A DNA stretch of 29,737 bases from JBFXAN01 sp050184225 (GTDB lineage: Bacteria; Chloroflexota; Dehalococcoidia; CAUJGQ01): the NCBI GenBank assembly GCA_050184225.1, contig JBFXAN010000074.1:1-29737 (forward strand), given 5' to 3'. Below are positions 1 to 7,967 of the stretch, one piece after another. The notes under the pieces are model-generated. The model made no database searches. It was not told the origin of the DNA and saw nothing but the letters and a program-made list of their open reading frames with translations. Position numbers and translations under genes: made by a program. Within the stretch, counting starts at the first letter, position 1. Each line of letters starts with the position of its first letter.

Positions 1-1457
1 TCATGTGGGTCGGTGAACGGTGTTTGCAGGCCATAGAAGACACCCTCATAGTTGCCGAAGAACGCGCCCTTGGCATCGATGTACTCGCGCAGGTAGTCCT
101 GTGTGACGATCGATGTCTCGAACCCGGCCTCCTTGAGCATGCCCGACACCGCCTCCGCCGACTGGTTGAAGGTGTCACCGTAGGCGTTGTTCGCAAAGAT
201 ATAGCGGAGGGGCATGTTCTCCATGCCGGCTGCTTTGAGCAGATCCCGCGCCGCTTTCGGGTCGTACTTGAAGTACTCACCACCGGGTCCGGCATCCGGC
301 CCGGCCGCGTTCACCCACCACTTCCCCATCGACGCCGGCACCGCGTTGGTAATGTGCATGCCTTCGATATAGACGAGGTCGTAGAGCGACTTCCGGTCAA
401 CGGCGAGCGACAGTGCCCGGCGCAGGCGTACATCCCTGAAGGGAGACCCCTCGCGTTGCTGCGGTGAGATGAACGAGTACGTGGTGGGAATGCTCGGGAT
501 AATCTGGAAGTTCGGATTCGTGCGTTCGACTTCGAGCTTCTGCTGTGGTGGAACGCCGTAGGTGTCGAGGCGGCCGGCCTGCAGCTGGGCGATGTTCTGC
601 GCCGTCTCGGGAATCACGGCCCGAATGACCGTATCAATGTAGGGCTTGCCCTGTTCGTAGAAGTCGGGGTTGCGCTTGAGCGTGATCGCCTTGTCCGGCT
701 CGATGCTCTGGATCATCCACGGTCCGCTGCCGATCGCCTCTTTCGACGGGTCGAAGCCGGCATCGGTCTCTCGCGGCATGATCCAGAGATATTGCGGATT
801 GGCGAACAGGTTGAGGATCGGCGCATAGGGCCGCGCGAGCTTGACCACGACGGTCTTTGCATCCGGTGTCTCGATCGTGTCGACGATCTTGTTGGTGGGA
901 CTGCCGAAGGCGTTCTTGTTGGTGTTCTTCGGCGCCGTCTGGAACCGCTCGAACGAGGCTTTGACATCGGCGGCTTCGACCGCGTGCCCGTTGACCGGCG
1001 GCTTGTTGATGAATTTAGCGGTGGGTTGCAGCTTGAACGTCAGTTGGAGCCCGTCATTGCTGATCTCGTGTGATGCGGCGAGATCCGGCATCACCTCATA
1101 GTTGTAGGCGGTGTCTGGTGTCGGGCCGGTCTTGAACTTGAGCAATCGGCCATAGGTATAACCGGAAATGGTCTGCGCGCGGTAGGTCGGATTGTTGGTC
1201 GGATCGATCGGGGCGTCGCCGACGTCCGACCAGGTAAAGGTGCCGCCGGCCTTTGGCGTGCCGGCGGTCGCCTGCGCCGCCGCGCTCGTCGGTTGGGCGC
1301 CGGTCGCCGATGATGCGCCGCCGTCGCCGGCGTCCCCACCGTCGTCACCGCCGCCACAGGCGGCGACAAATGCGGCCGCGCCGGTTAGTACCAGCGTTCG
1401 TCGCCGGCTGATGCGGCCGCTCAGGGCACGTGAACCCCACCCTCGTCCACTGGACAT
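1..1457 (-). CDS. ABC transporter substrate-binding lipoprotein (family 5), copy 1, C-terminus cut by window edge
   Basis: This is a periplasmic or surface-anchored solute-binding protein of the dipeptide/oligopeptide (DppA/OppA, SBP family 5) type, which would deliver substrate to an ABC permease not present in the window. The start is the ATG at 1457, preceded by a strong GGGAGGGAG ribosome binding site. The N-terminus has a Tat-like SRRRTL motif, a short hydrophobic stretch and a lipobox ending at Cys (FVAAC), then a Gly/Asp/Ser/Thr-rich linker. About 485 codons are visible and the frame is still open at position 1, where it reads the same TDPH segment as the full-length copy downstream. 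It is colinear with the second copy (1778-3523) with no net indel, so the two are a tandem duplication. Differences are spread as substitutions. Substrate specificity cannot be read from the sequence. Confidence 0.9.
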   Translation of the reverse strand, partial: MSSGRGWGSRALSGRISRRRTLVLTGAAAFVAACGGGDDGGDAGDGGASSATGAQPTSAAAQATAGTPKAGGTFTWSDVGDAPIDPTNNPTYRAQTISGYTYGRLLKFKTGPTPDTAYNYEVMPDLAASHEISNDGLQLTFKLQPTAKFINKPPVNGHAVEAADVKASFERFQTAPKNTNKNAFGSPTNKIVDTIETPDAKTVVVKLARPYAPILNLFANPQYLWIMPRETDAGFDPSKEAIGSGPWMIQSIEPDKAITLKRNPDFYEQGKPYIDTVIRAVIPETAQNIAQLQAGRLDTYGVPPQQKLEVERTNPNFQIIPSIPTTYSFISPQQREGSPFRDVRLRRALSLAVDRKSLYDLVYIEGMHITNAVPASMGKWWVNAAGPDAGPGGEYFKYDPKAARDLLKAAGMENMPLRYIFANNAYGDTFNQSAEAVSGMLKEAGFETSIVTQDYLREYIDAKGAFFGNYEGVFYGLQTPFTDPH

Positions 1458-1777
1458 GGCTTCTTCTCCCTCCCAGGAGCTTACTGACCGAACCGTCACC
1501 GTAGCGACTCACCGTGCCGGTGCTGCCAAGCTTTCGGCACAAAGCTCACGAGCGGTTCGGACTGAGCAGAGTATACGGGGTGCTGTCAATACAAATGGTT
1601 AAAAATCTGTTGGAAGTGGTTCGAATAGTCTGGCAATCGTGCCGAATGCAGCGTATCGAATTGCGGAAGACTTTGAGACGATGGTACGCCGAGGAGCGGC
1701 GGGGTCGGTCAACTCAATGCAACGGCCCGCCGAGGTTACAGGCGGGCCGTTGTCAGAAACCGATGTGTCTCTGGCGG
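1458..1777. promoter_or_regulatory. Intergenic region between the two SBP genes with a conserved upstream block
   Basis: There is no gene here. The block 1566-1603 (gcagagtatacgg, then ctgtcaat and ggttaa) is conserved upstream of the other SBP copy at 3634-3670, at nearly the same distance from the start codon. On the minus strand it contains TATACT, which could serve as a -10 element, but no -35 sits at good spacing, so the exact promoter is unproven. The left part of this gap is the duplicated leader of copy 1; the right part holds the hairpin after copy 2. Confidence 0.4.
1721..1751 (-). terminator. Hairpin downstream of SBP copy 2
   Basis: A perfect 11-bp stem (1721-1731 with 1741-1751) encloses a 9-nt loop, 26 nt past the stop codon of the SBP gene that ends at 1778. 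The GC-rich stem fits an intrinsic terminator, but no clear T-tract follows on the minus strand, so it may only stabilise the 3' end. Confidence 0.55.
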
Positions 1778-3523
1778 CTACACCTTGTCAACCCACGAGT
1801 TGATCAACGACTCAGCCGCAAATCCGTACGTGCTGCTGTAGTACCACCGCTTCACCCACGGCTGGACAAATGAGTACGCATAGCCGACGACCATCGGCAC
1901 GTAGTACATCTGCTCCATCCAGTAGCGCTGGATGTCCTGCACCTTCTTGACGCGGGCGGCCTCGTCGATCGTCCGCTCCTCGTCATCGATCATCTGGGTG
2001 AGGCGGGGGTCGTCAATCCCCGCGTGATTCCGGGCGCTGGACGGATGGTTCATGTTGAACAGGTAGTCATGTGGGTCGGTGAACGGTGTTTGCAGGCCAT
2101 AGAAGACACCCTCATAGTTGCCGAAGAACGCCCCTTTGGCATCGATGTACTCGCGCAGATAATCCTGGGTAAGGATCGAAGTATTAAAGCCCGACTCCTT
2201 GAGCATGCCCGCGACGGCTTCTGCTGATTGGTTGAAGGTGTCACCGTAGGCGTTGTTCGTGAAGATATAGCGGAGGGGCATGTTCTCCATGCCGGCCGCC
2301 TTGAGCAGGTCCCGCGCCGCCTTCGGGTCGTACTTGAAATACTCACCGCCCGGTCCAGCATCTTGTCCCACCGGATTGAGCCACCATTTGCCCATCGAAG
2401 CAGGGACGGCGCTGGTGACATGCATGCCTTCGATATAGACGAGGTCGAAGAGCGACTTGCGATCGACCGCATAGGAGAGCGCTCGGCGCAGGCGTACATC
2501 CCTGAAGGGAGACCCCTCGCGTTGCTGCGGCGAAATGAACGAGTACGTGGTGGGAATATAGGGAATGATCTGAAACTTCGGATTGGATTGTGCGACTTCA
2601 ACCTTGCTTTGGGCCGGGACATCGTACTGATCCAGTCTGCCGGCCTGCAGCTGGGCGATGCGTTGTGCCGTTTCCGGGATCACGGCGCGGATGACGGTGT
2701 CGATGTACGGCGTGCCCTGCACGAAGTAGTCAGGATTGCGCTTGAGCGTGATCGCCTTGTCCGGCTCGATGCTCTGGATCATCCACGGACCGCTGCCGAT
2801 CGCCTCTTTCGACGGGTCGAAGCCGGCATCGGTCTCCCGCGGCATGATCCAGAGGTACTGTGAGTTTCCAAACAGGTTGAGGATCGGTGCATAGGGCCGC
2901 GCGAGCTTGACCACGACGGTCTTTGCATCAGGCGTCTCAATCGTGTCGACGATCCTATTCGTCGGGCTGCCGAAGGCATTCTTGTTCGTATTCTTCGGCG
3001 CGGTTTGGAACCGCTCGAACGAGGCTTTGACGTCCGCCGCTTCAACGGCATGACCATTGACCGGCGGCTTGTTGATGAACTTGGCGGTGGGTTGCAGCTT
3101 GAACGTCAGTTGGAGCCCGTCATTGCTGAACTCGTGCGAGGCCGCCAGGTCCGGCATCACCTCATAGTTGTAGGCGGTGTCTGGTGTCGGGCCGGTCTTG
3201 AACTTGAGCAGACGGCCATATGTGTACCCGGAAATGGTCTGCGCGCGGTAGGTCGGATTGTTGGTCGGGTCGATTGGTGTGTCGCCAACATCTGACCATG
3301 TATAGGTACCGCCCACCTTCGGCGTACCTTCGGATTGGACGGCAGTCGTGGTTGGTTGTGCACCTGTAGCTGAAGACGCGCCGCGATCGTCGGCATCATC
3401 CCCGTCATTCCCACCGCCACCGCATGCCGCGATGAACGCCGCCGCGCCGGTGAGTGCAAGTGTGCGTCGCCGGCTGATGCGGCCATTGAGGGCACGGTTG
3501 CCCCAGCCTCGTCCGTTGGACAT
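1778..3523 (-). CDS. ABC transporter substrate-binding lipoprotein (family 5), copy 2
   Basis: This is a full-length solute-binding protein of 581 aa, the usual size for the DppA/OppA family. I chose the ATG at 3523 rather than the longer open frame to 3721 because it has a GGAGGGAG ribosome binding site and directly begins a signal sequence: Tat-like SRRRTL, a hydrophobic core, and a lipobox ending FIAAC. A Gly/Asp-rich linker follows, then the SBP_bac_5 body, with conserved features such as GSGPWMI, LKRNPDYF and RRALSYAVDRKSL. It would be a lipid-anchored receptor outside the membrane. No permease or ATPase gene is adjacent, so it is an orphan binding protein in this view. Its relation to copy 1 is a recent tandem duplication with a 2066-bp period. 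The ligand (peptide, opine or sugar) is unknown. Confidence 0.93.
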   Translation of the reverse strand: MSNGRGWGNRALNGRISRRRTLALTGAAAFIAACGGGGNDGDDADDRGASSATGAQPTTTAVQSEGTPKVGGTYTWSDVGDTPIDPTNNPTYRAQTISGYTYGRLLKFKTGPTPDTAYNYEVMPDLAASHEFSNDGLQLTFKLQPTAKFINKPPVNGHAVEAADVKASFERFQTAPKNTNKNAFGSPTNRIVDTIETPDAKTVVVKLARPYAPILNLFGNSQYLWIMPRETDAGFDPSKEAIGSGPWMIQSIEPDKAITLKRNPDYFVQGTPYIDTVIRAVIPETAQRIAQLQAGRLDQYDVPAQSKVEVAQSNPKFQIIPYIPTTYSFISPQQREGSPFRDVRLRRALSYAVDRKSLFDLVYIEGMHVTSAVPASMGKWWLNPVGQDAGPGGEYFKYDPKAARDLLKAAGMENMPLRYIFTNNAYGDTFNQSAEAVAGMLKESGFNTSILTQDYLREYIDAKGAFFGNYEGVFYGLQTPFTDPHDYLFNMNHPSSARNHAGIDDPRLTQMIDDEERTIDEAARVKKVQDIQRYWMEQMYYVPMVVGYAYSFVQPWVKRWYYSSTYGFAAESLINSWVDKV

Positions 3524-3823
3524 GGATTCGTCTCCCTCCACATGGGCAGTGTCTATCGAACTGAGTCCGCGGCTCTGGAACGTGCCGTAGCTGCCACGCG
3601 GACGGCAATACGCCACCAACTCGTCCGTATCCAGCAGAGTATACGGAACACTGTCTATGCAAAAGGTTAACGTTGTGTTTGGGAAAATCTGAACAATCCG
3701 CCGATCGCACGGTGGCGGCACATCTCAAACGTGGTCTGTTGGGTAGGGCAACTGTGGCCACCAAGTGCCGGAAGGCAGCACCAATGAACTATGCGTTGCG
3801 TACTACTGTCGCGCCGATGCGGG
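3524..3823. promoter_or_regulatory. Upstream region of SBP copy 2 with a dyad and putative -10
   Basis: No gene is seen. The segment 3634-3670 matches the leader of SBP copy 1. Here the TATACT on the minus strand lies inside a dyad, CCGTAT (3625-3630), 10 nt, ATACGG (3641-3646). The left half-site is not conserved in the other copy, so the two paralogs may differ in regulation. Promoter and operator assignment is tentative. Confidence 0.35.
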
Positions 3824-3897
3824 TGGCTCGGGGGGGAGGAATCGAACCTCCATCAGATGATCCAAAGTCACCTGTCTTACCATTAGACTACCCCCGA
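3824..3897 (-). tRNA. trnQ: tRNA-Gln (anticodon UUG)
   Basis: On the minus strand the sequence folds as a full cloverleaf. The acceptor stem TCGGGGG (3891-3897) pairs with CCCCCGA (3828-3834). The anticodon stem GGTGA/TCATC encloses loop CTTTGGA, with TTG at positions 34-36. The T arm GGAGG/CCTCC encloses TTCGATT. The discriminator base is G (3827) and the CCA end is encoded (3824-3826). The 5' end lies 12 nt after the stop codon of the HNH gene, so the two may be co-transcribed. Confidence 0.95.
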
Positions 3898-3909
3898 AAG
3901 AGTAACACG

Positions 3910-4494
3910 TTAGCGAATCAATCCTTGTTGGCTTGGTGTCTCCCTTCGACTGCTGACCGCTCTGCCCACGTTTCCGCCGCAGTAAGTATCCGTTTGGCTG
4001 TGACAGTTCGGGCATAGTAGACGGAGGTTCTCGAGACGATCGTCGTTGTTCTTGCCGTTGATGTGGTCAAGATGGAGCGTCAGAGGCTTACCACACCACT
4101 CGGAGATGCCGCAGATTGCGCATTGATTGACGAGCAGACCGTCCGTAAGCAATCGGTGTTTGAGGTGCCCCCGATTTGTCTCTCGCCCAGGAACCAGCAG
4201 AATGTTGAGCGGGATTCTGTGGTCGCATTTGACGATACGACCGCTTTCGACCGCCTTAACCCAGGAGTTGATCGTGAACCCGAAGTGCCGCCGGCATTCG
4301 GCCATGGAGTTACCGTCATCGTAAAATCGCTGAATCTCGTCCCAATCGTAGCGACGGCCGGCACCCCATTGGGATGCCTTGCCCCCGTTCATCCGTTTTG
4401 CATGATATGAGATCGTCGCCTTGGCCGCGCCCGTTCGGCGGCGAATCTCCGAACACGAGAGTCCTTGCTGGAGCAACTCGGCGATGTCATTCAT
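3910..4494 (-). CDS. HNH endonuclease with N-terminal helix-turn-helix segments
   Basis: A 194-aa protein. The N-terminal part has two helix-turn-helix-like stretches (IAELLQQGLSCSEIRRRTGA at about 4-23, then AECRRHFGFTINSWVKAV at about 65-82). The C-terminal part is a zinc-bound HNH nuclease: C125-x2-C128, H141-x-D143-H144, N156 and C161-x2-C164-H165. The family nicks or cuts DNA, and free-standing members often act as homing endonucleases. The ATG at 4494 has GAGG 10 nt upstream; the ATG at 4503 is an alternative. The gene sits between the 3' end of tRNA-Leu (4515) and the 5' end of tRNA-Gln (3897), outside the integrated element. Before integration the order would have been tRNA-Leu, HNH, tRNA-Gln on one strand. 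Its biological role is unknown. Confidence 0.85.
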   Translation of the reverse strand: MNDIAELLQQGLSCSEIRRRTGAAKATISYHAKRMNGGKASQWGAGRRYDWDEIQRFYDDGNSMAECRRHFGFTINSWVKAVESGRIVKCDHRIPLNILLVPGRETNRGHLKHRLLTDGLLVNQCAICGISEWCGKPLTLHLDHINGKNNDDRLENLRLLCPNCHSQTDTYCGGNVGRAVSSRRETPSQQGLIR

Positions 4495-4514
4495 CGCTGT
4501 CATGCCTCGTGTTG

Positions 4515-4571
4515 TGGTGCCGAAGGCCGGGATCGAACCGGCACGACCCTCGCGGGTCAACGGTTTTTGAG
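4515..4571. repeat. attL: 57-bp copy of the tRNA-Leu 3' part
   Basis: These 57 bases are identical to 20456-20512 in the same orientation, an offset of 15,941 bp. They cover the encoded CCA, discriminator, T arm, variable arm and 3' half of the anticodon arm of tRNA-Leu(CAA); identity stops at 4572. This is the classic product of site-specific integration into the 3' part of a tRNA gene. The fragment lacks the 5' half and cannot make a tRNA. Confidence 0.95.
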
Positions 4572-4618
4572 GATTGCAGCGAGGGCTTCGCGCCACGACC
4601 CAGATTTCGGCTGATTCT

Positions 4619-4636
4619 AGATTCGAAACTCCTCCA
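4619..4636. repeat. Left arm site: 18-bp inverted repeat partner
   Basis: This 18-bp sequence (agattcgaaactcctcca) is the exact reverse complement of 20429-20446. It lies 48 bp inside attL, while its partner lies 10 bp inside attR. Matched sites near both ends of a tRNA-integrated element are typical of integrase arm-binding or excisionase sites. The function is inferred from position only. Confidence 0.7.
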
Positions 4637-4668
4637 TACGTAAACGAGTTCAGCCCGGCGTGGGACCG

Positions 4669-4683
4669 GGGTCAACGGTCTCG
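4669..4683. repeat. Left copy of 15-bp direct repeat (gggtcaacggtctcg)
   Basis: Identical to 20400-20414. The first 11 bases (gggtcaacggt) also occur inside the attachment core itself, so integrase may recognise this word at core and arm sites. Function inferred. Confidence 0.6.
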
Positions 4684-4762
4684 TCATCTATCAGTGTAGC
4701 AGAGACGCTCCAAAGAGCATGTGGCAGCTACTTTGCCCGCTCCCACCTGTTAGTATGCGGAC

Positions 4763-5791
4763 ATGATGCAGGTGCCCGACCGCTTCAAGTCCGTCCTGAG
4801 GGCATTGCTTCAGGCAGATCCTCAGAGCGGGCAGTTTGTATCGGTGCTTCATGGGGGCGAACTGCGCCTCACGCATCGGGGCAATCCTGTCGTTGACGTT
4901 TCTGAACAAGAACTCGCTGAACTGGAGCGGCTCCAGCTTGTTTCTCGAACGGGTGTCCGGCAAGGCTATGTCACTGAAGCGGGGCGCTCGTCGCTAATCG
5001 AGCAGGCGGCGCCGGTGGATGATGCCTTGGTTTCATTAGAGCCAGAGCTTGAGCACCTACTCGGTGTCCTGGTCGAAGCCTCAAGGAGCGTACCGCGAGA
5101 ACGGCGCAGGAAGTTCCTGATCGCAGAGGGCGGTCAAACCTCGGTATTGCATCCCGGCCTGAGAGGCGGGTCGATGGATGTATACGAAGGAGATATTGAC
5201 GCGCTCGGCCGCGAGGACTTCCTGGCATTCTCCGTGGCGTCGCGAGGCTCGCGTACGTTCGACGTTACCCGCCAGGGCCTCGCACACTATGAGCAGATGA
5301 AGCTGCGCGCGGGCAAGCCAGTGCAGCAAGTTGAGTCCGAGGTGCGCCAGTTCCTCGACGGACACGAGTTCCAGCGACGGTATCGAGTTGCATATGAAAG
5401 GTGGCGTGAGGCGGCCGACCTTCTATGGTCGAGCGATTCTCACCAGGAGTTGACGAAGATCGGCCACTTGTGCCGCGAGGCGATCCAGGAGTTTGCCGTG
5501 GCGCTTGTCGAGAAGTTCCAGCCGCCCAATGCGCCAACCGACCCCGCGAAGGACATCGCCCGCATCGACGCGGTGATCGAGATCCGCAAGCGACGGCTTG
5601 GCGAGAAAGAGGCCGAGTTCCTCTTCGCGCTGGTCAACTACTGGGCCAAGATGAGTGCGCTGGCGCAGCGCCAAACCCACGGCGCACAGAAGGAAGGCGA
5701 GCCCCTCACCTGGGAGGACGCCCGCCGTCTCGTGTTCCAGGCCGCCGTGGTCATGTTCGAGGTAGACCGCAGCCTCAGCAGGCCCGGCTAG
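4763..5791 (+). CDS. Unrecognised 342-aa protein with winged-helix-like N-terminus and HEPN-like C-terminus
   Basis: I do not recognise this family with certainty. Residues 1-80 and about 90-180 each look like a compact winged-helix unit ending in a beta-hairpin with the pattern VTxxG (YVTEAGR at 70-75, DVTRQG at 167-172). Residues 200-338 are almost all helical and end with RQTHG (303-307), an acidic loop, then a long helix; this layout recalls HEPN-type or abortive-infection C-terminal domains, but R303 and H306 are only two residues apart rather than the usual four to six. The start ATG at 4763 has no Shine-Dalgarno sequence; a -10-like TAGTAT at 4752-4757 just before it could give a leaderless mRNA. 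It is the first gene at the left end of the element, a usual place for cargo. A defence function is possible but unproven. Confidence 0.6.
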   Translation: MMQVPDRFKSVLRALLQADPQSGQFVSVLHGGELRLTHRGNPVVDVSEQELAELERLQLVSRTGVRQGYVTEAGRSSLIEQAAPVDDALVSLEPELEHLLGVLVEASRSVPRERRRKFLIAEGGQTSVLHPGLRGGSMDVYEGDIDALGREDFLAFSVASRGSRTFDVTRQGLAHYEQMKLRAGKPVQQVESEVRQFLDGHEFQRRYRVAYERWREAADLLWSSDSHQELTKIGHLCREAIQEFAVALVEKFQPPNAPTDPAKDIARIDAVIEIRKRRLGEKEAEFLFALVNYWAKMSALAQRQTHGAQKEGEPLTWEDARRLVFQAAVVMFEVDRSLSRPG

Positions 5792-5824
5792 GGACCTTCG
5801 TGCAAGCGGTCGCTGCTTTGCCGT

Positions 5825-6079
5825 CTACGGCTCCAGTGCGTCGTCACGGGCGCCCAAGAGCCGCGCCACGCCCCAGAATGGCACGAAGGCAAGCCCGGCA
5901 ACGATGCCCACGCCAGGGATGCCGCCGAAGATGAGCAAGAGAATCACCCAGATGCCGCCAAACGTCGAGCCGACCCACCAAAGGGCCAAAATCGTGGTGA
6001 GTATCCCGACCGCGAACATGACGACGTATCCCACGCCGAGAACGATGCGGGCAGCCATAGGCGTCGAACTAGCTGACAT
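5825..6079 (-). CDS. Small two-helix membrane protein
   Basis: An 84-aa protein with two hydrophobic segments (about residues 10-35 and 42-72), separated by a short Gly-rich turn, and a charged C-terminal tail. It begins at the ATG at 6079, inside the last codons of the upstream SHOCT gene (11-bp overlap), so the two are translated together and probably act together. No enzymatic motif is seen. In mobile elements such small membrane proteins can be superinfection-exclusion or anchoring factors, but nothing in the sequence proves that. Confidence 0.6.
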   Translation of the reverse strand: MSASSTPMAARIVLGVGYVVMFAVGILTTILALWWVGSTFGGIWVILLLIFGGIPGVGIVAGLAFVPFWGVARLLGARDDALEP

Positions 6080-6509
6080 TGAGCTTTGCTCCCTTCACAA
6101 GAACAACACACCCGCGAATGAGAAACGCGCCGACACCGAGCACAATGGCGATGGCAGTGGCCCAGGAAATGACGCGAATCATTGCCCCTACCGGCCAAAG
6201 ACCGCCAGCATACGCAAGGTCGGCCAGCAGCCAGAGAACAGCGAAGGCGAGGTAGCCACCCACTAGTAGGAGCCCCGCGAGGCCTAATTGCTTGCTGGCG
6301 GCCATAACCCTATTCGGAGAATGCGGGGCAGGCCGGGTGGTTGGCGTTCCTTGGCGCTGCGGTGTCGGCTCGAACAGGGCATCTAGGTGTGCAAGCCGCT
6401 GGCGCTTCCGCTCCTCGAACTCGTCAGGGGTGATCGCGCCGATATCTGCGAGGCGCTTTAGCTGGCCGATCTCCTCGATGATTCGCTGGCTTGAAGAGTC
6501 TGCGTTCAC
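6069..6509 (-). CDS. SHOCT-domain membrane protein
   Basis: A 146-aa protein. Residues 13-40 match the SHOCT pattern (short helix pair with LKRLADIGAITPDEFEERK), usually found at the C-terminus of bacterial proteins and thought to mediate oligomerisation. Here it is N-terminal. A Pro/Thr/Arg linker follows, then two hydrophobic segments (about 73-97 and 106-134). The start is GTG at 6509 with no clear ribosome binding site. The gene overlaps the small membrane protein downstream by 11 bp. Function unknown; the pair probably forms a membrane complex. Confidence 0.65.
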   Translation of the reverse strand: MNADSSSQRIIEEIGQLKRLADIGAITPDEFEERKRQRLAHLDALFEPTPQRQGTPTTRPAPHSPNRVMAASKQLGLAGLLLVGGYLAFAVLWLLADLAYAGGLWPVGAMIRVISWATAIAIVLGVGAFLIRGCVVLVKGAKLNVS

Positions 6510-6585
6510 AGCGGAGTCCGGCTATCAAAATCATGACGGTACGTAGGCGGCGTAAGAGTAGGCGAGTCCCAAGACTTTGTCAATC

Positions 6586-7602
6586 TCATCTGTTTCTGGC
6601 CTCGGCCCGCGCTTCCCGCGCCTCCTGCAACCCGCCCTGCACGTCGCGGTAATTCTCCCGCACCTGGGCCGCAACCACATGCGCGTACCGGGCCGTCGTG
6701 GCGGCGTCCTCATGGCCCAAGATGTGCTGGATCACGCGGATATCGGCGCCTCTGTCCTGCATGTGCGTGGCCATCGAGTGCCGGAGCAGGTGCGGGTACA
6801 CGTCGCGGCCGAGGGCGGCCTGGCCGATCTCCGCTGTCCACCGGTACGCCGTCAGCCTGCCGATCGGTTGACCCTTCGCGTTGGGCCACACGTAGCCCCC
6901 GGTCTCACGCAGGTAGACCGCCATGCTGGCCGCGACGGCCTCGCGCGTTGGCCCCCGGAACGTCTTGGGACGGCCCTGGCGCCGCTGCTTCACCCGCGCG
7001 ACCCAGGTGCCGCGTGCATCCTGCTGGATGTCCGTGGTGACCCGGCTCCGGCCGTAGGGTGCGGTTTGCCAGGCGAGCAGCGCCTCGCGGGCGGGCTCCC
7101 CAAACGGCACGACCCGCTCCTTGTTGCCCTTGCCCCGGACCCGCGCCCACTTGTCGGTAAGTTCCAGGTCGTCCCAGCGCAGCCCGACCGCTTCGCTCAC
7201 GCGGGCGCCGGTGGCGTAGAGGAATTCGACCAGGGCCCGCTGTGGGGTGCCGAGCGGCGCGGCCTCACAGAGCACGGTCACGTCTTCGACGGACAGATGC
7301 TTCGGCAGCAGCTTCGGGACCTGGGGCGCGGTCACCGTTCCCGCCCAGTCCGGCAAGCCGTGTTCAGTCCGCGCCCACTTCGAGAACGCCCGCAGGGCGG
7401 CCAGGTAGGTCTGGCGCGTGCTTGCCTTCAGGGCCGCCCGCTCGTGCAGGAAGCTGCGGACTCCGGCCCGGCTCGGCTCGGCGGCACCGACATGGGCCGC
7501 CCACTGGGTCAGCACGTAGCGGTACATCTCGATCGTGCGGGGCGAGAGGTTGCGGGCCCGGCAATAGTCGAGAAACTGAACGATCAGTTCGTCAAGGTTC
7601 AT
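6586..7602 (-). CDS. Tyrosine recombinase with an AP2-like insertion
   Basis: A phage-integrase-family recombinase that would cut and rejoin DNA through a 3'-phosphotyrosine. An N-terminal SAM-like core-binding domain (residues 1-85) precedes the catalytic domain. Numbered from the GTG at 7605, the active residues are R135 (TGARVSE), K159, H272-x2-R275 (HLLRH), H298 (LGHE) and Y307. Between K159 and H272 lies an extra segment of about 60 residues containing GTWVARVKQRRQGRPKTFRG, which resembles an AP2/arm-type DNA-binding unit placed inside the catalytic domain. The ATG at 7602 overlaps the stop codon of the upstream coiled-coil gene (TGATG), so the two are coupled; GTG at 7605 is also possible. 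The gene is 2 kb from attL and is the second recombinase of the element. Confidence 0.93.
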   Translation of the reverse strand: MNLDELIVQFLDYCRARNLSPRTIEMYRYVLTQWAAHVGAAEPSRAGVRSFLHERAALKASTRQTYLAALRAFSKWARTEHGLPDWAGTVTAPQVPKLLPKHLSVEDVTVLCEAAPLGTPQRALVEFLYATGARVSEAVGLRWDDLELTDKWARVRGKGNKERVVPFGEPAREALLAWQTAPYGRSRVTTDIQQDARGTWVARVKQRRQGRPKTFRGPTREAVAASMAVYLRETGGYVWPNAKGQPIGRLTAYRWTAEIGQAALGRDVYPHLLRHSMATHMQDRGADIRVIQHILGHEDAATTARYAHVVAAQVRENYRDVQGGLQEAREARAEARNR

Positions 7603-7943
7603 CACGTTCCCTCCGCGATCTGGACGGCGACCCGCAGGAGCCGCGCGGTCTCGGTACGATAGGTCTGCTGCGCGGCGCTCAGGTCGGCCTCGGCATCGCG
7701 GGCACGGGCAGCAAGTTCGGGGTAGCTTGGATCTGAACGAACAGCCAAGAGCAGCCGGGCTGCCCGCTCCTCCTCGTCGGCGCCCTCGACGGTCTGAGCG
7801 AAGCGGCTGCGGATGGCGCCAAGTTGGGCGTCTACGTCGGCTAAGGTGCGGCGGGCAGCGCGGATCGTGGCGTCGGCCTGAGCACGGGCGCCAGCGGCCG
7901 CATGGTGCTCGGCCCGCAGTTCGGTTGCGGTGTGGCGGGGCAT
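7602..7943 (-). CDS. Small coiled-coil protein coupled to the recombinase
   Basis: A 113-aa, Ala/Arg/Glu-rich protein predicted to be almost entirely helical, with heptad-like spacing (about residues 5-50 and 70-105). It has no cysteines and no recognisable domain. The ATG at 7943 has AAGGAG close upstream. Its stop codon overlaps the start of the tyrosine recombinase, which suggests a partner or accessory protein. I do not recognise a family. Confidence 0.65.
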   Translation of the reverse strand: MPRHTATELRAEHHAAAGARAQADATIRAARRTLADVDAQLGAIRSRFAQTVEGADEEERAARLLLAVRSDPSYPELAARARDAEADLSAAQQTYRTETARLLRVAVQIAEGT

Positions 7944-7967
7944 ATGGTTCTCCTTCGGTGGGAATAG

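Noticed and set aside
3524..3721. 66-codon N-terminal extension of the second SBP gene
   Set aside because: It lies before a signal peptide and a strong ribosome binding site, so the real start is the ATG at 3523.
4495..4596. N-terminal extension of the HNH gene through the tRNA-Leu fragment
   Set aside because: The extension is read from the tRNA 3' part and attL, and has no ribosome binding site.
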